A model generated the notes under the pieces. It saw only the letters and a program-made list of their open reading frames with translations, did no database searches and was not told the DNA's origin. DNA of 64,000 bases from CAZZEX01 sp964653285 (GTDB lineage: Bacteria; Chloroflexota; Anaerolineae; B4-G1), in NCBI GenBank assembly GCA_964653285.1, contig CAZZEX010000011.1, forward strand, positions 9,991-73,990, read 5' to 3'. A program made the translations under genes and the position numbers. Shown piece by piece: positions 17,581 to 27,588 of the stretch (its first letter is position 1; each line of letters begins with the position of its first letter).

Positions 17581-18586
17581 GTGATTCTTGTCCCAAATAT
17601 TGGAACCAGTCTCGCGTCGCTGCGGCGATCTTTTCCGGCGTCCACACTGGCGCATGGCGCCAGTACTCGATGTTCTCCAGCATGATCCCCACACCATCTT
17701 CAAAGGAGACCTGAGGCTGCCAGCCCAACAAGCGTCGGATTCTGCTGGTGTCGGCAAAAGTACAGTCGGGTTCCCCAGGTCGTTTCGGAATATGGGTGAC
17801 CGCGCCTCCCAGCAACTCGACCAGGCGGTTCACGCTGTAAGTATGCCCGCTGCCCACGTTCATGACCTCGCCCTTCAGGTCTGACTGGGCGGCCATGACA
17901 CAGGCATTGACCACATCGGTCACAAAGGTAAAGTCGCGGGTTTGCGTGCCGTCGCCCACCACGGTGAACGGTGCGCCGGTCAGTTTCTGTGCCAGGAATA
18001 CGCCGAACACTGCCCCATAGGTGCCAGACGTACGCGCACGCGGGCCGTATACGTTGAAGAAGCGCAGCGAGACCGCCGGCAGGCCATAAACCCGATGCCA
18101 GTGCAGTACCGCCAGTTCTCCCAGGTACTTGGTCAAAGCATACGGATACTGCGGACGAATGGGCGCGGTTTCTGGCGTCGGATACACGCCGGGAATGCCA
18201 TAGCAGGATGAAGATGCCGCGTACACGAAACGCTTGACTCCGGCTGCTCGCGCCGCTTCCAGCACGCTGACCGTGCCATCCACATTAGCGTGATGGTAAT
18301 CCAGCGGCCTCTGTATGGAAGGCACAATATCCGCCAGGGCCGCCACGTGAAAGACCCAGTCCACACCGGCAGTATAGCCACGAACGGCCGGGGCATCGGC
18401 CACGTCCACCTGATAGACTCGCAACCGGGGGTTGTCCGCATGATGCGCGAGATTGTCGGGCCGGCCGGTCGAAAAGTTGTCCAACACAATCACCTCGTGT
18501 CCATCCCCCAACAGGCGGTCAACCAGGTGGCTGCCAATGAAACCCGCCCCACCTGTAACCAGACACTTTCGGAGTTCTGCCGCCAT
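17573..18586 (-). CDS. NAD-dependent epimerase/dehydratase (GalE/WbpP-like)
   Basis: A 337-residue extended short-chain dehydrogenase. CLVTGGAGFIGSHLVDRLL is the NAD-binding start, YAASSSCYGIP carries the catalytic Ser, and YALTKYLGE has the YxxxK pair. RFFNVYGPRA and VVGDGTQTRDFTFVTDVV are typical of UDP-sugar 4-epimerases and related enzymes. It could epimerise a hexose or heptose nucleotide. It is translationally linked to the heptose fusion gene downstream (overlap of about eight bases), which leaves open a step acting on an activated heptose. Substrate is undetermined. Confidence 0.85.
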   Translation of the reverse strand: MAAELRKCLVTGGAGFIGSHLVDRLLGDGHEVIVLDNFSTGRPDNLAHHADNPRLRVYQVDVADAPAVRGYTAGVDWVFHVAALADIVPSIQRPLDYHHANVDGTVSVLEAARAAGVKRFVYAASSSCYGIPGVYPTPETAPIRPQYPYALTKYLGELAVLHWHRVYGLPAVSLRFFNVYGPRARTSGTYGAVFGVFLAQKLTGAPFTVVGDGTQTRDFTFVTDVVNACVMAAQSDLKGEVMNVGSGHTYSVNRLVELLGGAVTHIPKRPGEPDCTFADTSRIRRLLGWQPQVSFEDGVGIMLENIEYWRHAPVWTPEKIAAATRDWFQYLGQESHV

Positions 18587-18597
18587 GCCCTGACTCC

Positions 18598-20142
18598 TTA
18601 CGCTTTTCCCAAGGCTGTGCGCACCTGTTGTACTGTTTCACTGAGAGGGCGGCGGGCCAGCAGCACAAACACTATTGACGGGAGTATCGTGCTCACCACT
18701 ATCATTATCCAGGTTGGCCAGGCGGCTGCTTCAGCGACCAATCGACTTGCTACCAAGACCAAACCCATGACCGCCGTTGTGCCGACCAAAGACCTGAGAC
18801 TGCGCCAACTTTCCGCCCAGCTCAAGTGGATCTGCTTATAAAGGTACCCTATCAGGAAGGGCGCCTGCACCCCCCAGATGATGACTAGAACAATCGACGT
18901 TGTCAGAATGCCCGCTCCGCTAAATCCCAGGTAAAGCAACGTTGGCAGAGTCGCCACTACACGAAAGACATTGAAAGCCAGGTTTGCCTGCACGCGGTTG
19001 ATGGCCAACAATCCTGCCGATACCAGCGACGCAACCCCGCGAACAAAGGCATAGGCCGCAAAAACCTGCAACGCGGGCACGGCCGGGTGCCACTGCTCGC
19101 CGAATATCCACGGCACCAGAGGATCGGCCAACCCTATGATTAGAACGTGCAGCGGGAAGATAACTAGACACATAGAGTACGTCCCTTGCAAGAAAGCCTG
19201 GCGCAGGCGCTCGAGATCATCCTGAATGCGGCTGAAAGCCGGAAAGGTTACATTATGAATCTGCGCCAACACCAAGTCAAACGGTTGACGCGACCGTTCA
19301 TAGGCGAAGCGATACCGTCCAAAATCAGCCGGCGACCAAAAGCGCCCCATAATCAAAGAGTCCCCGGTATCGGCAAAGTACTGGACCAAGTTAGATCCAA
19401 GTAGCGAAGCCCCAAAGGTGCTGACCTTTCCAAGCTCGCTCCAACGGAAGGCCCAAGCCGGGCGGTACCCGGAAAGCCAGAATGCGCATACCGCGATAAA
19501 CAGCGCCGTACCAACGACAGGCATGATCAAGGCCCAATAGCCGTATCCTAACCAGGCGAACCCGATCCCCAGAAGAGCGGACAGCACTCCGCCCGCCATG
19601 CCGATCACATTGATCTCTCGAAAACGCATGGCTCGTTGCAGCAGAGCGTTGGGCACGGCGCCGATCATGCTGGACACCAGGCCCGCTGCCAGCACCCACA
19701 TCACCGGCGCCAGGGCCGGTTGGTTATAGAATCGGGCTAACCAGGGAGCAGAGGCGAGTGTAAGCCCACCAACCCCCAGTCCTGCTACGGCCATGAGCCA
19801 GAATACAGAATGACAGGTGAGTTCGGTCAAATCCTGACGCTGGACGAGTGCTTGCGTAAACCCCTGGGCTGACAACGTGACAAAGATGCCCATAACGGCA
19901 GTTGCCAGGCCCGCCACTGCATAGTCCGAAGGCGAGAGCAGGCGCGCAACAATGATCGTCGCACCCAACACTAAACCCTTTTGAGCCACTGCTCCTACAA
20001 CGTTCCAGGCTGCACCCCGCACCACTTGGGTAGTCAGTGACGGATTCACCGAGTGGGACGGAACGATCGGGGTAGGGTCTGGTCCGGGAGTCCCAGGCGC
20101 ACTGCTCAACGGCGAATCGCCCACGCGACACCTTTCCGCCAT
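18598..20142 (-). CDS. wzx: Polysaccharide flippase (Wzx-like, MOP superfamily)
   Basis: A 514-residue polytopic protein with about 12-14 hydrophobic segments. The N-terminal VVRGAAWNVVGAVAQKGLVL and IVARLLSPSDYAVAGLATAV match the start of polysaccharide-synthesis flippases (PST family). These proteins move lipid-linked repeat units across the cytoplasmic membrane. The first 35 residues are Pro/Ser-rich and unusual; translation may instead begin at a GTG near 20049, but no ribosome-binding site supports that. The start overlaps the methyltransferase-like gene by 37 bases. With the polymerase and chain-length genes it completes a Wzx/Wzy/Wzz set. Confidence 0.87.
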   Translation of the reverse strand: MAERCRVGDSPLSSAPGTPGPDPTPIVPSHSVNPSLTTQVVRGAAWNVVGAVAQKGLVLGATIIVARLLSPSDYAVAGLATAVMGIFVTLSAQGFTQALVQRQDLTELTCHSVFWLMAVAGLGVGGLTLASAPWLARFYNQPALAPVMWVLAAGLVSSMIGAVPNALLQRAMRFREINVIGMAGGVLSALLGIGFAWLGYGYWALIMPVVGTALFIAVCAFWLSGYRPAWAFRWSELGKVSTFGASLLGSNLVQYFADTGDSLIMGRFWSPADFGRYRFAYERSRQPFDLVLAQIHNVTFPAFSRIQDDLERLRQAFLQGTYSMCLVIFPLHVLIIGLADPLVPWIFGEQWHPAVPALQVFAAYAFVRGVASLVSAGLLAINRVQANLAFNVFRVVATLPTLLYLGFSGAGILTTSIVLVIIWGVQAPFLIGYLYKQIHLSWAESWRSLRSLVGTTAVMGLVLVASRLVAEAAAWPTWIMIVVSTILPSIVFVLLARRPLSETVQQVRTALGKA

Positions 20143-20768
20143 TGCTTTTCATACCAGTCAAACTGTTCTCGATGGGCAGCCTGAAACTCTCGCCATACGT
20201 CAATCAGTTGATAACTCTCTGGGCCAATATCATCAAAGATCTGTATACCACCTGGTGCAACCAGGTCGGCGACGTTCTGCAAATCTACGCGTGCAACTTC
20301 CCGCTCGTGTCCTCCATCTACGAGAACATAATCGAAGCGGGCTTGTGGGTGTTTTTGTTTGTAGCCGGGAACTGTTTTGAGCGAGTCTCCACCGATAAAC
20401 TCGATCATGTTTGTTGGGATGTTCATTCGTTTCAAGTTACGACGCACAGAGCGAGGATTCCCGACCTCTCGCCAAAGGTCAAAACACACAATCTGCACGT
20501 CATCGTAGCGGTGGTACATGCTTAGCAACTGGACCAGGCTGCCGCCATTCCGTGTTCCGATCTCCATAATCCGCTTTGGTCGAAGGCGCAACCCTGCCCA
20601 GGCGATTACCTGATACGTCTCAAAGAAATAGTCACGATCTGCAAGTTGCATGATCTCGGCATAGTAGTGATCCCTGCGGTTGTGAGGGGCAAGGATTCTG
20701 ATGTTATTCAGCACAACTTGCTTCAGCAACTCCATTTCGGCCAGCATAACGTTTGCATCCAATGCCAT
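20106..20768 (-). CDS. CmcI/cephalosporin-hydroxylase-like SAM-dependent methyltransferase
   Basis: About 220 residues. IMEIGTRNGGSLVQLLSMY is the SAM-binding motif I, IVCFDLW follows as motif II, and DYVLVDGGHEREVARVDLQ and LVAPGGIQIFDDI fit the CmcI-like group, which occurs often in surface-glycan loci and is thought to methylate sugar hydroxyls. The frame extends to 20951 through an Arg/Ser-rich stretch unlike protein, so ATG at 20768 (MALDANVML) is preferred; it follows the acyltransferase stop by five bases. Substrate unknown. Confidence 0.78.
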   Translation of the reverse strand: MALDANVMLAEMELLKQVVLNNIRILAPHNRRDHYYAEIMQLADRDYFFETYQVIAWAGLRLRPKRIMEIGTRNGGSLVQLLSMYHRYDDVQIVCFDLWREVGNPRSVRRNLKRMNIPTNMIEFIGGDSLKTVPGYKQKHPQARFDYVLVDGGHEREVARVDLQNVADLVAPGGIQIFDDIGPESYQLIDVWREFQAAHREQFDWYEKQWRKGVAWAIRR

Positions 20769-20773
20769 GGTCC

Positions 20774-21373
20774 CTATGCCTCCCAATCGACCCCGGATTT
20801 GAGAACTCTTGTTGGATTGCCGCCTACGATGGCGTGAGCGGGAACATCTTCGACGACAACAGACCTGGCTGCAATGACCGCTCCCGTACCTATTCTCACT
20901 CCCTTTAGGACCACCGCGCCATATCCAATCCATACGTGATCTTCGATGCACACAGGCGCAATGCCCTCAGCACCGTGCAGCTTGTGACCATCGTTGTCGC
21001 GAATATGCACACCCTGGGCAATCACGCAACCACTTCCAATCGCGACCTTCTGTTTTACATTGATATTGGTTTGCATATTGATGTAGGTTTTGTCTCCAAT
21101 GCATAACGCCGCGCCAGGTTCCACGCGGATGATGTTGTCGCCGTAAAAACAGGCGCAACCGTTGACTGTGATCGTTCCCCCTGGGCCTACGCTGACAAAC
21201 GTCGGGGCCAACGTCCAAAGCCCATAATGCTCTCCCAGGCATAGTTTTCCGTCAATGGTGCCGTCAATTTTCAGCACTACTGGCCCTTTGCACTGAATGT
21301 GCCTCCTGTAATACAGAGACTTAATGGGCCGAAGAAACCGCCTGGCGATAGAACGAACAGATGGCATCCACAA
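20774..21373 (-). CDS. Hexapeptide acyltransferase
   Basis: A 199-residue left-handed beta-helix protein of the maltose/galactoside/colanic-acid acetyltransferase type. Visible are GSGCVIAQGVHIRDNDGHKL, with the His used as catalytic base in this group, VWIGYGAVVLKGVRIGTGAV and the terminal AIVGGNPTRVLK. It probably O-acetylates a sugar of the repeat unit. Its start overlaps the upstream aminotransferase by about 50 bases. An alternative ATG two codons in (21367) is equally likely. Confidence 0.82.
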   Translation of the reverse strand: MWMPSVRSIARRFLRPIKSLYYRRHIQCKGPVVLKIDGTIDGKLCLGEHYGLWTLAPTFVSVGPGGTITVNGCACFYGDNIIRVEPGAALCIGDKTYINMQTNINVKQKVAIGSGCVIAQGVHIRDNDGHKLHGAEGIAPVCIEDHVWIGYGAVVLKGVRIGTGAVIAARSVVVEDVPAHAIVGGNPTRVLKSGVDWEA

Positions 21374-22442
21374 CTCCTTGGTGCTGTGGCTCTGTCAACT
21401 CTGGATACACTGGCAAGCTTAGGATATGTTTTGCCTGACGCTCGGCTATGGGGAAGCGGCCACAATGATAACCTAGATCTCTAGCCGCCTCTTGCAAGTG
21501 GATGGGAATCGGATAATGCACCTTGGTTTCGACTCCGGACTCTAACAGATAGCCTTGCAGTTCATCCCGGTGTTCGGCCTGGATAATAAAAGTATGATAG
21601 ACAGCATATTCGTGCGGCTTGTCTTCTGGCACCTGCACCATGTCGCGCAGGTGCTCCTGGTAGAACCCGGCGTTAGCCCGGCGCGCTTCGGTCCATTGAT
21701 CCAGGTAGTCCATCTTCACCAGTAACATGGCGGCCTGAATGGTGTCTAGCCGACAATTGTGACTCCAGAACTCGCACTCGTCCCGATTGCGCAGGCCATG
21801 GTTACGCGCCTGGCGCAGCCTCTCGTACAGGACGAGGTCGTTGGTGGTGATGACGCCACCGTCTCCGATCGCATTCAGAGTCTTGAGCGGATGCAGGCTG
21901 AAGCAGCCTGCATCGCCAAAGCTACCTACCCCCTGACCGTGATAACGCGCGCCCACTGCCTGGGCACAGTCCTCCACGACATACAACCCGTGGCGATCGG
22001 CGATGTCCAGGATGGGGTTCATATCCGCCGGGCGTCCGGTCAGGTGTACCGGCAAAATGGCTCTGGTGCGCGGCGTAATGGCATCTGCCAGCAGGTTGGG
22101 GTCAAGGTTATAGTCGTCACGCACGTCCACAAAAACAGGGCGCGCACCTACCAGGGCAATGCAAGAAGCCGAAGCCAGGAAAGAGTTAGGGGCCGTAATC
22201 ACCTCGTCGCCAGGGCCGATTCCCAGGGCTTGCAAAACCAGAAACAATGCGCTGGTGCCATTGTCTACCCCCACTGCATAACGAGTACCACAAAAAGCGG
22301 CAAAGCGTTCCTCAAACGCGGTGACCTCGGGCCCCAGGATGAAACCGCCGTGCTCTAAGACCCTTTCCACTGCTGCCAGCAGTTGTGATTTGATGGGCTC
22401 ATGCTGTAAGGGCAGGTTGACATAGGGAACCTTACTATTCAT
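21321..22442 (-). CDS. DegT/DnrJ/EryC1/StrS aminotransferase
   Basis: A 373-residue PLP-dependent sugar aminotransferase. PLP Lys is about 187 in CFSLHPLKTLNAIGDGG, the Asp in YVVEDCAQAVGARYHG, and the phosphate-binding region is NGTSALFLVLQALGIG. It resembles the 2450-3541 enzyme but is clearly a different paralogue. The start overlaps the epimerase stop at 22439 by four bases, so the pair may act in sequence: the epimerase/dehydratase makes a keto sugar, this enzyme aminates it and the acyltransferase downstream acylates it. Product not determinable. Confidence 0.87.
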   Translation of the reverse strand: MNSKVPYVNLPLQHEPIKSQLLAAVERVLEHGGFILGPEVTAFEERFAAFCGTRYAVGVDNGTSALFLVLQALGIGPGDEVITAPNSFLASASCIALVGARPVFVDVRDDYNLDPNLLADAITPRTRAILPVHLTGRPADMNPILDIADRHGLYVVEDCAQAVGARYHGQGVGSFGDAGCFSLHPLKTLNAIGDGGVITTNDLVLYERLRQARNHGLRNRDECEFWSHNCRLDTIQAAMLLVKMDYLDQWTEARRANAGFYQEHLRDMVQVPEDKPHEYAVYHTFIIQAEHRDELQGYLLESGVETKVHYPIPIHLQEAARDLGYHCGRFPIAERQAKHILSLPVYPELTEPQHQGVVDAICSFYRQAVSSAH

Positions 22443-23434
22443 TGCAAGTTGAGCTCCTGCATACGTTTGATGTTGAAGTAGCGCGGGTCCGCCATTGAGT
22501 TCGGCAGCCGCCCGTCAGCAAAGGCCTGCACCAGGTCATGCACAGCCTCTTCGATTGTGTGCTGGGGGTGAAAACCCAATTCGCGCGCAATTTTCTCCGA
22601 CGAGATGTGGTAGGAACGATGATCGTCGGTCGGCACAGTGACCAGCTCTACCTCCTCCGGCCCAACCACACCTTGCACCATCTCGGCCAACTGGTGCACG
22701 GCGCGATTTTCATAGCCAGCATTGTAAATTTGCCCGGCAATCTGTTCGTCCGGCAGTTCCAACAGAAGCAGATAGACACCAACCATATCTTGAATGTGGA
22801 TGTTCGGACGTTGTTGCTCACCACCGAACACTTTGATTCGACCATTGTTAACAGCATGGTTCGTCAAGATGTTGACAATGACATCCAGGCGCTGGCGCGG
22901 TGAATAACCACACACCGTGGCCGGACGTAAGACCACCGTGGTGAAGTCTGGCGACTGGTAGCGCAGCAAGATTTCCTCACACAGTGCCTTATACTTGGAA
23001 TAGTCCGTCAGCGGCTCCAAAGACATAGCCTCATCTACATTCTCTACATCTTTGACGCCATAGACGCTGGAAGATGAAGCGTAAATGAACCGCTGTACGC
23101 CGCTGGCCTTGCTGATTTCCACCAGGGGCGTGAACGCGTCGTAGTTGATCGATTTGCCCAGGTCAGGATTCAATTCAAAGCTGGGATCGTTGGAGATACA
23201 GGCCAGGTGGATCACGGCATCACAACCAGGTAGTATCTGCTTTAGCAACTCCTGGTCACGGATATCTCCTTTGATCTGTTCCAGATGGGGATGATCTTTG
23301 ACGCTATCCAAAACGCCTTCGCCGTAAATGTATAGGTCCAGAACTCTGACCTGGTAGCCACGTTCCAGCATTTGGGGTACCAGTACGGCGCCTACGTAGC
23401 CCGCGCCACCGGTGACAAGAACCGTTTTTGACAT
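22439..23434 (-). CDS. NAD-dependent epimerase/dehydratase
   Basis: A 331-residue extended short-chain dehydrogenase. KTVLVTGGAGYVGAVLVPQM is the NAD-binding motif, IHLACISNDPSFELN the substrate-loop region, YASSSSVYG and YSKYKALCE the Ser and YxxxK catalytic motifs. The ACISNDPS motif is common in a subgroup of surface-glycan epimerases of unknown substrate. The frame extends to 23488, but ATG at 23434 has GGAGG about seven bases upstream and starts directly before the nucleotide fold. Confidence 0.85.
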   Translation of the reverse strand: MSKTVLVTGGAGYVGAVLVPQMLERGYQVRVLDLYIYGEGVLDSVKDHPHLEQIKGDIRDQELLKQILPGCDAVIHLACISNDPSFELNPDLGKSINYDAFTPLVEISKASGVQRFIYASSSSVYGVKDVENVDEAMSLEPLTDYSKYKALCEEILLRYQSPDFTTVVLRPATVCGYSPRQRLDVIVNILTNHAVNNGRIKVFGGEQQRPNIHIQDMVGVYLLLLELPDEQIAGQIYNAGYENRAVHQLAEMVQGVVGPEEVELVTVPTDDHRSYHISSEKIARELGFHPQHTIEEAVHDLVQAFADGRLPNSMADPRYFNIKRMQELNLQ

Positions 23435-23564
23435 CCTATACCTCCATCCACTCCTTGCCCTGCAACTAATAAACGCCTCACTGTGCATGACCTACAGAGC
23501 GCCCGTCCCAGCCACCCCGCGATGGCTTTAGCAATTACCCCTCAACGGGACTGCTCATCCCGCT

Positions 23565-25562
23565 CTATTGGCATCTAATACTGTCATACGACGATGAAGT
23601 TACATCTACATACCCATCGAAGCCTAGTTTTAATGTCTCTTGACACAGCCTTTCAGGGTTGATACGAGCAAGAGAAGCCTCATCAAAAAGCGCCTTGCTG
23701 TACTTCTCGTAACCGAAGTATACAGCGCGCTCGCATGTATTTGAGGGCAACCCAAATAAAGCCGGGCGTTCACTAACTGCAGGTATTACAAATGGGCGCC
23801 TCTCGCACAGTCCGTCTGTATCCCAAAAATCGGTTTCCTGTTTAGCAATGTAGACCAAAAAGCTCTTGGTACTGGCATCTGTGCTGATTTCTTGTAGTTG
23901 TCTGACGTATCCGGTAGCGGGCGTGGTTGCACTCACCACATCTATTTGATTATAAAGCGCTTCAACCACATCCTTCAAATACGGAACGCCGTAATAGAAA
24001 CTACCGGAAATTCCAAGGGCAAAGATACTCACCATGATGATTGCAGCTCTTCGGCTTCCCGTTATGAATGCTTCTTTCGAGACATAGCGCTTAAGGGAGA
24101 GGATAATAGGCATAGCGACGAACATCGAGATATTCGAAAAATAGTAACAAGACGTAACAAACATGGGCATTGATAAGGGAATAAAACCAACTACTGTGAC
24201 AAGAACCAAGAACAGAGACAGTTTCTTGATACTTTCAAATTCATTCTTATCCAGAAGATAGTAGGTTAATAGAATCAACATAGATATCCAAACAAAGAAG
24301 TAGTGGACAAGAATATACACCACTGAAGCGATCGTCCGACCCCGATCAACGATGTGCTGTGAAAGGTATTGGCTTCCTGCAAGATACAGAAACTCAAAGT
24401 TGTTGCCTTCACTTCCGCCCGGCGAGAACCGAGCATACATATAGCCAAAAAGAATAGTGTAAGTTGCTATCCTTGCTATTTCGTGCTCATGATGAATCAG
24501 TTGTTTCACCGTCTCCTTAAGCAAGAAAGGAAGGTTCCTATCCTTGATGAGCATACGAATGTTCAGCTTGTGCAAGAAAAACAGCTCATTGGCAATCAGA
24601 ATCACGAACCCCATTAGTCCGACTGAGATCTTACACGCGGACAACAAAAATAGAAACAACGAAGATATCAAGATGTTGCCTCTTCTATTCTTAGATAGCA
24701 GATAAGATAAAAAGGCAAATAGCAAGATCAGACTTACCAGATAAGACTCAGAGACGAAATAAGAATCCCATAATAGCCCGTAGTCAGAGAAATTGGCGCG
24801 ACCTAGGAAGCCAACAAAGATGCTAATTAACACAAGAAACGATACGTATAGGCTAGTATTGTTCTTACTCGGCACAAGTTCTTCTGCCAGACTCATTGCT
24901 GACAGAAATAACAAAGGAATAAATACAATGAGGGTACTATGTCCATATACCTGGTACGTCTTGATGTCAAGTGTATTCGATACCATCCCGTACAAGAAAT
25001 GGGAAAAGACATGGTAGCCCTGATGGGGAAGTCCGTGCAACCCGGTCGAGTCGGCTCGATAATGATTGATCATATTGGACATAGCTGTGTGAAAAAAGGT
25101 ATCTTTGTGCAAACTGGCGCTCAGCACTTTGTAGTCAACCCAAAAATCTCCATATCCCCGGATTGTTCCAGAAAGGGCTACCAAAGCCAAGATCACGGCG
25201 ATAACAGGGATTGAGACAGTATCCAAACACAGGCGCCTGTCCCTACTTCTCGATCCAAAATCCTTGTACTTGTAAAGGAAGATTGCTAGAAGCGCAAAGA
25301 GAATTATGATGAAGAACGCAAACGAAGAAAGCACACCCATAAAAAGCAGTAGAATCACCGAAAGGATCAATGCCATTCCATAGTTGCTTAACCTCTCGCT
25401 CAGAAGCCAAATCGACAAAAGGAAGTATAGGCTTAGAAGTAGATTCCTAAAGATTACCACACTATTCGCAAATGCGCCAGCAATCACAAATATAATCACA
25501 CTCACAGAGATGGAGGTAAAAATGAAAACAACAAGTATTCTCCTTTGGAATGAAAGCTGCAC
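23565..25562 (-). CDS. Large polytopic membrane protein, possible GT-C glycosyltransferase
   Basis: A 665-residue protein with a dozen or more hydrophobic segments and a soluble C-terminal tail (about 560-665). No named family is recognised. After the first membrane segments comes a loop with DTFFHTAMSNM and HQGYHVFSHFLYGM; acidic and His residues in the first outer loop are a feature of GT-C glycosyltransferases such as ArnT and PMT. That function is inference. The gene is visibly AT-richer than the genes on its downstream side, suggesting separate origin. The start is 14 bases from the WecE-like stop. Confidence 0.6.
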   Translation of the reverse strand: MQLSFQRRILVVFIFTSISVSVIIFVIAGAFANSVVIFRNLLLSLYFLLSIWLLSERLSNYGMALILSVILLLFMGVLSSFAFFIIILFALLAIFLYKYKDFGSRSRDRRLCLDTVSIPVIAVILALVALSGTIRGYGDFWVDYKVLSASLHKDTFFHTAMSNMINHYRADSTGLHGLPHQGYHVFSHFLYGMVSNTLDIKTYQVYGHSTLIVFIPLLFLSAMSLAEELVPSKNNTSLYVSFLVLISIFVGFLGRANFSDYGLLWDSYFVSESYLVSLILLFAFLSYLLSKNRRGNILISSLFLFLLSACKISVGLMGFVILIANELFFLHKLNIRMLIKDRNLPFLLKETVKQLIHHEHEIARIATYTILFGYMYARFSPGGSEGNNFEFLYLAGSQYLSQHIVDRGRTIASVVYILVHYFFVWISMLILLTYYLLDKNEFESIKKLSLFLVLVTVVGFIPLSMPMFVTSCYYFSNISMFVAMPIILSLKRYVSKEAFITGSRRAAIIMVSIFALGISGSFYYGVPYLKDVVEALYNQIDVVSATTPATGYVRQLQEISTDASTKSFLVYIAKQETDFWDTDGLCERRPFVIPAVSERPALFGLPSNTCERAVYFGYEKYSKALFDEASLARINPERLCQETLKLGFDGYVDVTSSSYDSIRCQ

Positions 25563-25575
25563 GACGACTCTCCCT

Positions 25576-26709
25576 CTAATCCAGAACTTCGTACACTGCT
25601 CGAACCACCTGTTTCACACCGTCCTCTGTCATTCCCACCCAGAGCGGCAAGCGCATCAGACGATCGCTTACATTCTGCGTTTGAGACAAATCGCCATGTG
25701 CCCGGCCGTACTTTCTGCCGGCGGGGGAAGAGTGCAGTGGGACATAGTGGAATATGGCATTGATACCGGAGACTCTCAACTCCTCCAGCAAGGTGGTGCG
25801 ACTCTCCAGATTTGGCAGAAGCAAGTAATACATGTGAGCATTGTGGCGGCACTCAGGAGGGACTACTGGGCGACATATCTTGCCTTCATCCTCCAACCCA
25901 GCCAATGCATCGTGGTACAGATCCCACGTTCTCAATCTCTGTCGGGTGATGGATTCTGCCTCCTCTAGTTGGGCCCAGAGAAAGGCTGCGTTGATTTCGC
26001 TAGGCAGATACGACGACCCGATATCCAGCCAGGTGTACTTATCCACTTGTCCACGAAAGAATTGGCTACGATTGGTCCCCTTTTCCCAGATGATCTCCGC
26101 TCGCTCAATGTACGCTGGATCATTGATCAATAGGGCGCCGCCTTCGCCAGAGATTACATTCTTGGTCTCATGAAAGCTGACAGCCGCCAAATGCCCAATA
26201 CTGCCCAGTGGGCAATCTTTGTAAGTGGACATCATTCCCTGGGCTGCATCCTCAATCACCAGCAAGCCATGCCGTTCGGCAATGGTCATGATGGTGTCCA
26301 TTTCGCAGCCTACTCCGGCATAATGTACCGGCACAATGGCTTTGGTGCGCGATGTTATCGCGGCTTCGATCTTGGTCTCATCGAGATTGAGGGTGTCGGG
26401 CCGAATGTCCACAAACACCGGCACACCACCGCGTAATACGAAGGCGTTGGCTGTCGAGACGAAGGTATAGGATGGCATAATGATCTCATCGCCCGGCTGC
26501 ACATCGGCCAGAATCGCCGCCATCTCCAACGCCGCCGTGCAGGAGTGGGTCAACAACGCCTTGCAGCAACCTACCTGCTCTTCTAGCCAGGCGTGGCATT
26601 TCTTGGTAAAAGGTCCGTTACCGGAAAGATGTGCGTTCGCTATGGCTTGCTGGATGTAGTCGAATTCTTTCCCGACGGCAAAAGGGCGGTTAAATGGAAT
26701 GTACGACAA
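25576..26709 (-). CDS. dTDP-4-amino-4,6-dideoxy-sugar aminotransferase (WecE/RffA-like)
   Basis: A 377-residue DegT-family aminotransferase. IPFNRPFAVGKEFDYIQQA, NGPFTKKCHAWLEE and HSCTAALEMAAIL match the WecE/RffA subgroup closely, as does VSFHETKNVISGEGGAL with the PLP Lys at 183. WecE transfers an amine to C4 of dTDP-4-keto-6-deoxy-D-glucose, giving dTDP-Fuc4N. No rmlA or rmlB gene is in the window, so the keto-sugar donor must be made elsewhere. NeuD/FdtC-like acyltransferases downstream in the same strand block could acylate the amine. Confidence 0.88.
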   Translation of the reverse strand: MSYIPFNRPFAVGKEFDYIQQAIANAHLSGNGPFTKKCHAWLEEQVGCCKALLTHSCTAALEMAAILADVQPGDEIIMPSYTFVSTANAFVLRGGVPVFVDIRPDTLNLDETKIEAAITSRTKAIVPVHYAGVGCEMDTIMTIAERHGLLVIEDAAQGMMSTYKDCPLGSIGHLAAVSFHETKNVISGEGGALLINDPAYIERAEIIWEKGTNRSQFFRGQVDKYTWLDIGSSYLPSEINAAFLWAQLEEAESITRQRLRTWDLYHDALAGLEDEGKICRPVVPPECRHNAHMYYLLLPNLESRTTLLEELRVSGINAIFHYVPLHSSPAGRKYGRAHGDLSQTQNVSDRLMRLPLWVGMTEDGVKQVVRAVYEVLD

Positions 26710-26718
26710 TGGGCACCT

Positions 26719-27588
26719 TCAATCTCGGCCTGCAACCACAAGCAGTGACCCGCCAGCAGGGAAAGAGAATCCCCTCTCAATCAACGTCCGCTCAATTCCC
26801 AACACCTTTTCTAGTGCCACATTTAAGAGATGGCCAATCTTAAGCTCTACCGTAGGGTCAAAGTCATCTTGCGACCTGGGCTGCCTCACTCGAGAGAGCA
26901 GAATCAGTGGCAGTAGGAAGAAGACAAAGGAAGTGACACGGATGATTTCAAATCCCGCTCGCTCGACTTTTTCCACCAACTCTTTCCGTGTATAGCGCCG
27001 TTTGTGAAACGAGTACTCATCTACAACACTCCACAGAAAACGATGCTGTGGGGCAGTTAGCAGGATTCCCCCACCCGGTTTGGTTGCCTGGAACATTTGA
27101 GGAAGTACAGTATCATCTTCATCAATATGCTCCAACAGATCAAAAGCACCGATCACATCAAACTCGCGGTCAAAAGGAATACGACGGGCGTCCATCTGCA
27201 AAAGCGTTACGTGGGGCAACCGCTTCTCTGCAAAGGCGAGCCCATTGGTGAAGATGTCACCCCCGTACAATACCAACTCTGGAAACTCCTGCCGGATTCC
27301 AGACAAAACGAAACCCGTCCCACAGCCAATCTCCAAGAAACTACTGGCATAGGGGAAATAGCGACGCAGAGCCCAGATCACTAGGCGGTTACGCCCCCTA
27401 AACCAGAAATGTCCCGCCTCAAATCTAAAGAGGTGAGCAAAGTCTCCAGCGCCAAAGCAATCATTTGCCTCCGTCAGATCTGCTGAAAAAGACAAGTATC
27501 CATTTCGCAGTTCAGGAGATTCTCCGCAGCCAGGGCAGCGCCAATCATTCGCTTCAAAGCGCTGTCCGCAGGCCAGACACACTTTCAT
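26719..27588 (-). CDS. Zinc-ribbon class I SAM-dependent methyltransferase
   Basis: A 289-residue protein. Residues 1-25 carry CLACG and CPGCG, a small zinc ribbon. FLEIGCGTGFVLSGIR (about 90-105) is SAM motif I, and IGAFDLLEHIDED and FQATKPGGGILLTAPQH are motifs II-III. A hydrophobic C-terminal part (FVFFLLPLILLSR) may touch the membrane. This architecture is common in glycan clusters. The start codon overlaps the stop of the small transporter upstream (ATGA). Substrate unknown. Confidence 0.83.
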   Translation of the reverse strand: MKVCLACGQRFEANDWRCPGCGESPELRNGYLSFSADLTEANDCFGAGDFAHLFRFEAGHFWFRGRNRLVIWALRRYFPYASSFLEIGCGTGFVLSGIRQEFPELVLYGGDIFTNGLAFAEKRLPHVTLLQMDARRIPFDREFDVIGAFDLLEHIDEDDTVLPQMFQATKPGGGILLTAPQHRFLWSVVDEYSFHKRRYTRKELVEKVERAGFEIIRVTSFVFFLLPLILLSRVRQPRSQDDFDPTVELKIGHLLNVALEKVLGIERTLIERGFSFPAGGSLLVVAGRD